Part shown: in pieces, positions 1 to 6,400 of the stretch
How the letters are laid out: each line of letters starts with the position of its first letter
Numbering within the stretch: the first letter of the stretch is position 1
Assembly: GCA_023474385.1 (NCBI GenBank)
Contig: JAMCYB010000014.1
Location: 1 to 22,615, forward strand
Direction: 5' to 3'
Length of the DNA: 22,615 nt
Origin: Candidatus Martarchaeota archaeon
GTDB lineage: Archaea > Micrarchaeota > Micrarchaeia > Micrarchaeales > Micrarchaeaceae
Position numbers and translations under genes: made by a program
Notes under the pieces: generated by a model
The model's input: the letters and a program-made list of their open reading frames with translations, nothing else
Told to the model about the DNA's origin: nothing
The model's database searches: none

Positions 1-550
1 AGTAGAGTATGTACGCCCTGGCGTCGAACCTGTTCTTGAAGTTCAGCGCATATACTCCCTGGCTCTGCTTTATGAAGTTTGATATCAGCCCGTGCTTTCC
101 TATTGTATCATACTCCGGGTATACTCCAGAGTTTATTATGACGCTTAGATTTGATGCCGGGTCTATCTCAAGGTGCGTAGTCTTCTGCGTTATCTCGCTC
201 TCTGTCAGCGCGCACAGTATGTTCTCCTCTTCTTCCGCATCAAGGTACTCTATGACTCCCCTCCTTATGAGGTAGTTGAAATCTATCTCCTTGTTCCTGA
301 GCTTCTCCTTGAGCTCTTCGGTAAGCCTGCTTGCGCCGTTCTCAACTATGATGTACGGCTTCCTCGGCCTGCCTCTATCGGTAAGTACATGCACCTCGTT
401 CAGCTTCTTGTTGTAGGCAACGTTCACCTCTCCTGATATGAGCCCCATGCGCCTGTTCTTCCTTATCTCCTGGGCAAACGCTCTCCCATCCTCTACGTTG
501 CCCATCGGCTTGCCGTTCAGATACACATAACATTTTTCTTCTGCCATCAT
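1..550 (-). CDS. rpoB1: DNA-directed RNA polymerase subunit B' (RpoB1), partial, runs off the left edge
   Basis: N-terminal 183 codons of the downstream half of the archaeal beta-like subunit, which builds the catalytic wall and nucleotide-binding side of RNA polymerase. The reading frame stays open to base 2. It starts like methanogen RpoB1: KCYVYLNGKPMG, then GEVNVAYNKKLNEVHVLTD, RPRKPYIIVENG, GVIEYLDAEEEEN and THLEIDP, all in family order. The ATG at 550 (a second ATG follows at 547) sits 9 bases before the rpoB2 stop and has a GAGGCGATT Shine-Dalgarno-like sequence at 551-559, so the two genes are translationally close-coupled. Odd feature: the loop that reads PEHNQSPRNTMG or similar in nearly all archaea and eukaryotes reads PEYDTIGKHG here (89-118). 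The spacing is unchanged and recognisable family sequence (KQSQGVYALNF...RFDARAYIL) follows. The identity of the gene is secure; the meaning of the altered loop is not. Confidence 0.95.
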   Translation of the reverse strand, partial: MMAEEKCYVYLNGKPMGNVEDGRAFAQEIRKNRRMGLISGEVNVAYNKKLNEVHVLTDRGRPRKPYIIVENGASRLTEELKEKLRNKEIDFNYLIRRGVIEYLDAEEEENILCALTESEITQKTTHLEIDPASNLSVIINSGVYPEYDTIGKHGLISNFIKQSQGVYALNFKNRFDARAYILY

Positions 551-559
551 AATCGCCTC
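551..559 (-). promoter_or_regulatory. Ribosome binding site of rpoB1
   Basis: Read on the minus strand this is GAGGCGATT directly before ATGATG. The GAGG core overlaps the first base of the rpoB2 stop codon, which suggests translational coupling of the two halves of the B subunit. It supports the ATG at 550 as start. Confidence 0.6.
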
Positions 560-2052
560 TATTGCCTCTTTGCAGACGCTTTGCTCCTCTCCTTCAGCAT
601 GTCTTCGAGCTTGCCTCTGACCATCTGTTCATCTGCCCCCACGGTCACTTTAGCCATTATGGCCAGATACCTTGTCAACCCTACTTCAGGTCCTTCAGGG
701 GTTTCAGAAGGGCATATCTTGCCTATATGGCTGCCATGCACGTCCCTAGCCTTGAGGTGGGAGTGCTTCTTCGCCAGAGGCGATTTTACCCTCCTCAAAT
801 GTGACAGAGCGCTGAACAGATTCGTCCTGTCTAGCACCTGCGACACTCCTGTCTGCCCTGCGGGCCATGATCCTGTACCCATGGAATAAAGTATCTTCTC
901 TGTGAGCGTATCTGGGTTTATATTCGTCCTGACATTGAGCTTCCTGCCTCTTGCAGTGGTCCTCTCGACATGGTACTTTACGTCCCTTACGAAGAACTTG
1001 AATGCATTGTTGAACAGCACCTCCATCAGGTCTCCCGCAAGGCTTATGCGCTTGTTCGCATAGCTATCCTTGTCGTCGGACTTCACATAATTGTATGCGA
1101 CGAGGGATGCCCGCTCGGCCATCCTTATCAGGTAATACGCTTTCTCTATCCTGTTCTTCGGGTCGGTGCCTATGTGCGGCAGTATGTAGGTATCGAGCTG
1201 TATCTCTGCCTTCTTGTCCTGGTACGCTTTGGCCTGGTTGGGCGCCGACAGTTTGCCGAGCTCAGTTACTGCCTCTGACACACCCATGTCCTTGGCCTTG
1301 CTTATGCTCACGTTTAGCATGAGGTCATTCTTCACATCCTTGTTGTAGCTCGCCTCCTGTATCTTCTCCATCGTTAGGCCTAATGCGCGCAGTACAAGCA
1401 CCAAGTCTATGCCTTTGGACAAGGTAGGGAACATAAGCGAATAAACTCCATATTCATCCCTGGTGACGCTGCACCTCCCCCTGAAATTCAGCTGCGTAGT
1501 GGAGAAGACCTTGCATACTGTCTCGCCCTTGCTCTCCTTGGTGCATATCATCTTGTTCGGGGCAAGGTCCTCTATGCCGACAAGCACTCTCTCGGTGCCT
1601 TTTATTATGAAATAGCCCCCGGGGTCGTCCGGATCCTCGCCCTCGCTGAGCAGCTGCTCGTACGTCATGTTCTTTGTATAGCACAGGTCGCTTTTGAGCA
1701 TGACGGGAAGGTCACCAACATAGGCCTCGCCCATGTTTATCGTCTTCTCTATGCCGCTTATTATGGGAGTGTATGTTATGTACATCGGCGCGGCATAAGT
1801 CATGTTGCGCACGAGCGCCTCATGCGGCATAAGATCCTTTGTAGAGCTGTCAGATTCTATTATCTTCGGCTGCTCCAGCCTTATGCTGTTGAACTTTATT
1901 GCGAAGTTTGACACGTCCGGCTCAACAATGCTCTGGCTCTTTATTATGTTGTGTATGCCTATATGTATGAACCTGTTGTAGCTGTCTATCTGCTGCTGCA
2001 CCATAGAAACAGAGGACAGATAAGACTCCAAAACCTCGTGGGTATTAGCCAT
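559..2052 (-). CDS. rpoB2: DNA-directed RNA polymerase subunit B'' (RpoB2)
   Basis: N-terminal half of the split archaeal beta-like subunit (497 residues, the usual size for a separate B''). It forms the lobe, protrusion and fork of RNA polymerase. Visible family signatures in order: QIDSYNRF near residue 22, GDLPVMLKSDLC near 113, GEDPDDPGGYFIIKGTERV near 138, DSYANKRISLAGDLMEVLF near 330, GQTGVSQVLDRTN near 400, SALSHLRRVKSPL near 415, then HLKARDVHGSHIGKICPSET and PEGPEVGL close to the C terminus. The usual ETPEGPNCGL reads ETPEGPEVGL here, a mild departure. The ATG at 2052 is preceded by AAGGTGTGA (2057-2065), a good archaeal Shine-Dalgarno. It lies between rpoH (37 bases upstream) and rpoB1 (8 bases downstream), the standard archaeal order, and is presumably transcribed from the rpoH promoter. 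No truncation or frameshift is seen. Confidence 0.97.
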   Translation of the reverse strand: MANTHEVLESYLSSVSMVQQQIDSYNRFIHIGIHNIIKSQSIVEPDVSNFAIKFNSIRLEQPKIIESDSSTKDLMPHEALVRNMTYAAPMYITYTPIISGIEKTINMGEAYVGDLPVMLKSDLCYTKNMTYEQLLSEGEDPDDPGGYFIIKGTERVLVGIEDLAPNKMICTKESKGETVCKVFSTTQLNFRGRCSVTRDEYGVYSLMFPTLSKGIDLVLVLRALGLTMEKIQEASYNKDVKNDLMLNVSISKAKDMGVSEAVTELGKLSAPNQAKAYQDKKAEIQLDTYILPHIGTDPKNRIEKAYYLIRMAERASLVAYNYVKSDDKDSYANKRISLAGDLMEVLFNNAFKFFVRDVKYHVERTTARGRKLNVRTNINPDTLTEKILYSMGTGSWPAGQTGVSQVLDRTNLFSALSHLRRVKSPLAKKHSHLKARDVHGSHIGKICPSETPEGPEVGLTRYLAIMAKVTVGADEQMVRGKLEDMLKERSKASAKRQ

Positions 2053-2056
2053 TATA

Positions 2057-2065
2057 TCACACCTT
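2057..2065 (-). promoter_or_regulatory. Ribosome binding site of rpoB2
   Basis: Minus-strand AAGGTGTGA, four bases before the ATG at 2052 (GGTG core seven bases away). It fits pairing with the archaeal 16S 3' end and fixes the rpoB2 start inside the rpoH operon. Confidence 0.6.
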
Positions 2066-2089
2066 CAAAACAAAAGCGAAGCGAGAGCA

Positions 2090-2359
2090 TCAGCCCTTCA
2101 CCACGTACCTGTAGGCAACATACTTCTTGCCGTCGTCATCCCTGTGTATCGCTATGAGCTGGCCTGCTGTTGCCTTCAGCTTGACGGCCTGCGGGTCTGA
2201 TTCAAGAATCTTCGGGAATTTCTCCAACGGAGTGTTGAACTTTTTTGATATCTTTTTAGCATCGCTCTCGCTGAGCAATTCATGTTCTGGGACCAAGTCA
2301 TAATTCGAAGCCAACAGCTCACCAATGAAACAAAGCGCCAAATGCCGCGGAGGTACCAA
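2090..2359 (-). CDS. rpoH: DNA-directed RNA polymerase subunit H (RpoH, Rpb5 C-terminal domain homologue)
   Basis: Small archaeal RNAP subunit equivalent to the C-terminal assembly domain of eukaryotic Rpb5, sitting at the lower jaw. The recognisable core runs from YDLVPEHELLSESDAKK through FPKILESDP and ends in VAYRYVVKG, matching the family pattern (HELVPKHEIL...LPKI..SDP...VYRYVV). As drawn it has 89 residues and starts with TTG at 2359, because no in-frame ATG exists upstream of the conserved core. Other TTG codons lie at 2341 and just before the core, so the first ~20 residues (containing CFIGELLASN, unlike the family) are uncertain. A TATA-like element at 2387-2396 would put transcription start near 2365, consistent with a near-leaderless TTG start at 2359. 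It is the first gene of the rpoH-rpoB2-rpoB1 operon. Confidence 0.9.
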   Translation of the reverse strand: MVPPRHLALCFIGELLASNYDLVPEHELLSESDAKKISKKFNTPLEKFPKILESDPQAVKLKATAGQLIAIHRDDDGKKYVAYRYVVKG

Positions 2360-2386
2360 GCTCGTTATAGTAGTTTATACGCAAAG

Positions 2387-2396
2387 TAATAAATAA
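2387..2396 (-). promoter_or_regulatory. TATA box for the rpoH-rpoB2-rpoB1 operon
   Basis: On the minus strand the sequence is CAAATTATTTATTAC, an AT-rich BRE/TATA-like element about 32 bases upstream of the TTG at 2359. It lies in the only gap (2360-2454) between rpoH and the next gene upstream. Confidence 0.5.
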
Positions 2397-2454
2397 TTTG
2401 TGCAGAGGTGCGTTTATCAATGTGCATGTATGTGCCCCGATGCACAGCCGCATA

Positions 2455-3273
2455 TCACGCCCTCCGCAGCTCAAGCTTGTACCTTTCGAGGAACCTGTCA
2501 GCCTCATTGCGATCTATGCCCATCCTCCTGGAGAGGTGGAGCACTACCCTCCTGTTGTTGTCTATCACGTTAGGCAGCTTCTCGGATATTTTTCTATCGT
2601 ATTCGGTGTAATTGGAATCGTGCAGTATGTGCCTGCAGTGTGCGTTGCGCCTAGATGCGTCACCCAGCTTTTCGTGCACGCGTTCCGATCCGTCCAGCAT
2701 ATATTCTACCGATTTGACCATCGCATCGCTCACATCAGAGCCGTGCATGCCTCCAAGCATAGCTATCAATGTAGGCACGATTCTCCCCTTCTTCTGCACT
2801 ATCGGATTCATGCTCGTCGCTGCGACGAAAGATATCTCTGGTAGCTTGACCCAGAGCCTGGCCTTGCCTATGTAAACCGAGTATGACCTGTCGAACACCT
2901 CCCCTGATACAGGTATGGGCCCAACGCCCGTTTGCTCCGTGAATATATCTATGTTCTCTATATTGTCAACAACCTCAAAAGGCGATAAGAGGCTGTACAC
3001 TGCATCGTTTCTATACACTACCCTGTCAGTCATATTCCTGTACCTTATGCACCCCAGCATCGCCTTGGCGTCTGCCCCTTTCATGATTACGTCTATGTCA
3101 ACGGATTTCCTCAGGTACGGTGCGAGAGCTGCAGGTATGATAGCTTTCTTACCTGAGCCGCCATCCAGCAACACCCTACGCTCTTTGCTCCTGCCATATA
3201 TGTTCATTGTAAGCTCTAATTCCTCTAGGTGCGGCCTGTTTTCTATCGCCTTCGCGCATTCTTTCTGCCCCAT
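2455..3273 (-). CDS. Putative nucleotidyltransferase-fold protein, function unknown
   Basis: A 272-residue soluble protein of unrecognised family. Residues 34-66 have the look of a minimal nucleotidyltransferase (polymerase-beta-like) core: a hydrophobic strand and GGS at 38-40, a helix, then SVDIDVIMKG with the DID pair at 59-61 standing where these folds carry their two metal-binding acidic residues. A later stretch (KLPEISFVAATSMNPI followed by KKGRIVPTLIAML) resembles the PE...K segment after the core in AbiEii/DUF1814-like relatives. The C-terminal third is charged and helical (DRKISEKLPNVIDNNRR, LERYKLELRRA). There is no signal peptide or membrane segment. The ATG at 3273 follows directly on an upstream stop (TGAATG). 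It lies upstream of the RNAP operon on the same strand but is separated by the rpoH promoter. The fold assignment is pattern-based inference; that the gene is real is well supported by length and composition. Confidence 0.5.
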   Translation of the reverse strand: MGQKECAKAIENRPHLEELELTMNIYGRSKERRVLLDGGSGKKAIIPAALAPYLRKSVDIDVIMKGADAKAMLGCIRYRNMTDRVVYRNDAVYSLLSPFEVVDNIENIDIFTEQTGVGPIPVSGEVFDRSYSVYIGKARLWVKLPEISFVAATSMNPIVQKKGRIVPTLIAMLGGMHGSDVSDAMVKSVEYMLDGSERVHEKLGDASRRNAHCRHILHDSNYTEYDRKISEKLPNVIDNNRRVVLHLSRRMGIDRNEADRFLERYKLELRRA

Positions 3274-3382
3274 TCAATCGTCTCTGGTTTGTATGACAAC
3301 TGCTAAAAACGTTGTGTGCAGCATAATTCAGCTTCGCAAAAAAACAGCTATGACTACCGGATTAAAGTCGCCGCATTGAGCA

Positions 3383-3397
3383 AGTTTTAAATATGTA
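3383..3397 (+). promoter_or_regulatory. BRE/TATA element upstream of the giant prepilin-like gene
   Basis: AGTTTTAAATATGTA is a good archaeal BRE plus TATA match ~55 bases before the ATG at 3445, predicting transcription start near 3415 and a leader of about 30 bases without a clear Shine-Dalgarno. The reverse complement (CATATTTAAAACTT) is also TATA-like and could serve the divergent gene ending at 2455, though it lies over 100 bases from that start. Confidence 0.5.
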
Positions 3398-3444
3398 TAC
3401 TAATAATAGTGATACTGAAGTTTGCGCAAATACTGGGTTGTTAG

Positions 3445-6400
3445 ATGGAGAAACGGAAATCTATGCCTAAATCTTATGTTAAAGCAAAGAATGCCGCCAG
3501 GCAGGCGCCTGTTGCCGTCCATGCTGCACAGAGGACAAAGTTGAAAGGGCGCAGGAGCGAAGAATCACAAAGCGCAATGGAGTACATGATAACGTACAGC
3601 TGGGCTATACTTATCATTGCTGTTGCGGTTGCGCTGTTATACTTATACCTGGTTGCGCCACGCGTAATCGTCAGCTCTCAGTGTTCATTCAAAATAGGTG
3701 CATACTGCGAAGACATGGTTTTGGGCAGCAACACGACGACACACGCCACTGAGATGGCTCTTTTCCTAACCAATACGCAGACATATCCTATGCTCAATCC
3801 CCACTTATATGTATCGATAAACGGTAAAAACACTACCTCATATGCATGCAAGCCCTACTATGTGCTTCCAGGCGGCTCGATAATATGCACCGTGCCTGTG
3901 CCTAATGTGACTAGCTCGCTTGGCGAGTTCTTTGCCGGCAATATATACCTTAATGCAACGTACTGCGGGCTGGTTTCAAACCCTTTCAACGTAACAAGCT
4001 GCAAGAGCGCACCGACACAGACCTATTCTGGCAACTTCAATGCGCATGCGGCTCCGTTGATATCCACAACTACTAGCGTCAGTCTGTCAGCAAACCAGAG
4101 TCAGTTCCCTGCTGATGGCTCTTACGATTCTGTATTCGCTACCGTAAAAATGCTCGGATACCCACTTAAGGGCGCTACCGTAAATTTCACAGTAAACACG
4201 TCGAACGCAAAAGTTTTCCCGTTATCGGCATCATCAGACTCTAGAGGCATAGCGACTTCCGGTGTTGAGAGCACTCACGTAGGCAATGTCACGGTAAAAG
4301 CATATTTTGCCGGCACTCCGAGCAACAATGTTACCATAGACTTCGTGCCATACGTATCATTCCACTTCTTCATACCGACAATATTATCACATGTGTCATC
4401 TTCTGCTATAATAGCAAAGATCAATGGCGTTTCATATACTTACTCTACGATGCCTTCATACCTCAACGTCTCTGTTGATGGCAATGTAGTATACAACTTC
4501 ACTAGGTCGCTGCAGATAAACTCTACAGCAAGATTGGTATTCAAGAATGTTACCATCAATGGCGTTCCTTCTACATCATCTAACAATACCGTCGTAGCTT
4601 CTACGAATTCAACTGTAGTGCCGCACTACACGCTGCAATACTATATAACCATGGCTGTTAGCCCGTCTGGTGCAGGCACTGTATCGCCATCATCTGGCTG
4701 GTTCAACCAGTCGCAATACATACCAATATCAGAAGCTCCGTCTGGGTTGAACGTATTCGATAACTGGACCGGCCTCGGCGCAGGCAGCTACACTGGCAGT
4801 TCTTCTTCTGCTGCAATCACTGCAGATAGCGCGATAACTGAGACTGCGAATTATTACTCCCCTATAAACATAACATTTACAATATCGCCTTCAATGTCAG
4901 GCACATCCGGTACTGTCCTGACAGTCGATGGCACTTCATATGCATACTCAAGCCTCCCAGTGACCATAACAGTGTCTCATGGTTCAACAGTGACATACTC
5001 ATACGCATCGCCAATATCCGGCGGCACAGGCACTCAATACGTGTTCTCATCATTAACAGGCTGCGGTGCTAGCGGGCAGGGTGGATCATTCTCTGCAACA
5101 TCAACATGCACTGTTTCTGCCACATACACAACGCAATACCATCTCACGACATTGGCAAGCCCGTCCAGCGGCGGAACAGTATCTCCCTCATCGGGATGGT
5201 ACAACTCTGGTTCTGTTGTGACGATAAGTGAGACTAATGCAACCAATTACAAGTTTGAGGGCTGGTCTGGAACTGGCAATGCCAACTACACAGGAACCGC
5301 TACAAGCGCAACGGTCACAATGAACGGCCCGGTTAGCGAAACCGCTGATTATCACACACCGTTGACAATAACATTTGCAACCTCGTCAATGTCAGGAACT
5401 GGTTCAAATATCGTGCTTAAGGTAAATGGCAAATCATATAATGCGAGCAGCATCCCACTGACTATAGGCATACCTTACGGCGGCAGTGTTACATATAATT
5501 ACACTGGCACAGTAAGCGGATCTGCAGGCACCCGGTATATATACGGTTCGGCAAGCGGCTGTGGCACTACATCACAAAGCGGCTCAGTCACTGTCACCTC
5601 TAACTGCACAGTCACTGCCAGCTATACAACACAATACTACCTAACAACATCAGCAAGCCCGTCTGGTGCAGGCACTGTATCGCCATCATCTGGCTGGTAC
5701 AACTCTGGTTCAAGCGTCACGATAAGCGAGACGCCGAATTCTGGATACGTATTCCATACATGGACAGGTTCAGGCGCAGGCAGCAATTCAAGTAGCTCGT
5801 CTAGCATCACAGTAACAATGAATAACCCAATAGCAGAAACAGCCGATTACTACTCGCCTGTAGTCATATCATTTGGCATATCCTCAATGTCTGGTGCTAC
5901 AGGAACGGTTCTGACGGTCAACGGTACAAGTTATTCATACTCGCAGCTGCCTGTTAGCAAGAGCGTTCCATACGGCACATCCGTCACATACTCATACACA
6001 TCGCCAATATCCGGCGGCACAGGCACTCAATACGTGTTCAGCACTCTCTCAGGTTGCGGTGCAACATCGCAGAGCGGCTCAGTCACAGTAACATCAAACT
6101 GCACCATAAGCGCTTCGTACACTACCCAATATTACCTTACTACTTCGGTGAGCCCGTCTGGTGCAGGCACTGTATCGCCATCATCTGGCTGGTACAACTC
6201 TGGTTCAAGCGTCACGATAAGCGAGACCCCATCTTCATATTATATATTTAACAGCTGGTCTGGAACTGGCAATGCCAACTACACAGGAACCGCTACAAGC
6301 GCAACGGTCACAATGAACGGCCCGGTTAGCGAAACAGCAAACTTCTATTCTCCAGTATACATAACCTTCGAAGGCCCATCAGTATCAGGAACAGAAGTAA

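Noticed and set aside
9..436. Plus-strand open frames at the left edge
   Set aside because: They lie opposite rpoB1, whose minus-strand frame is open across the same region and matches a known family.
550..561. A frameshift splitting one RNA polymerase B gene into two
   Set aside because: Separate B'' and B' genes are the normal state in many euryarchaea; here B' has its own Shine-Dalgarno and starts at the same point as in methanogens.
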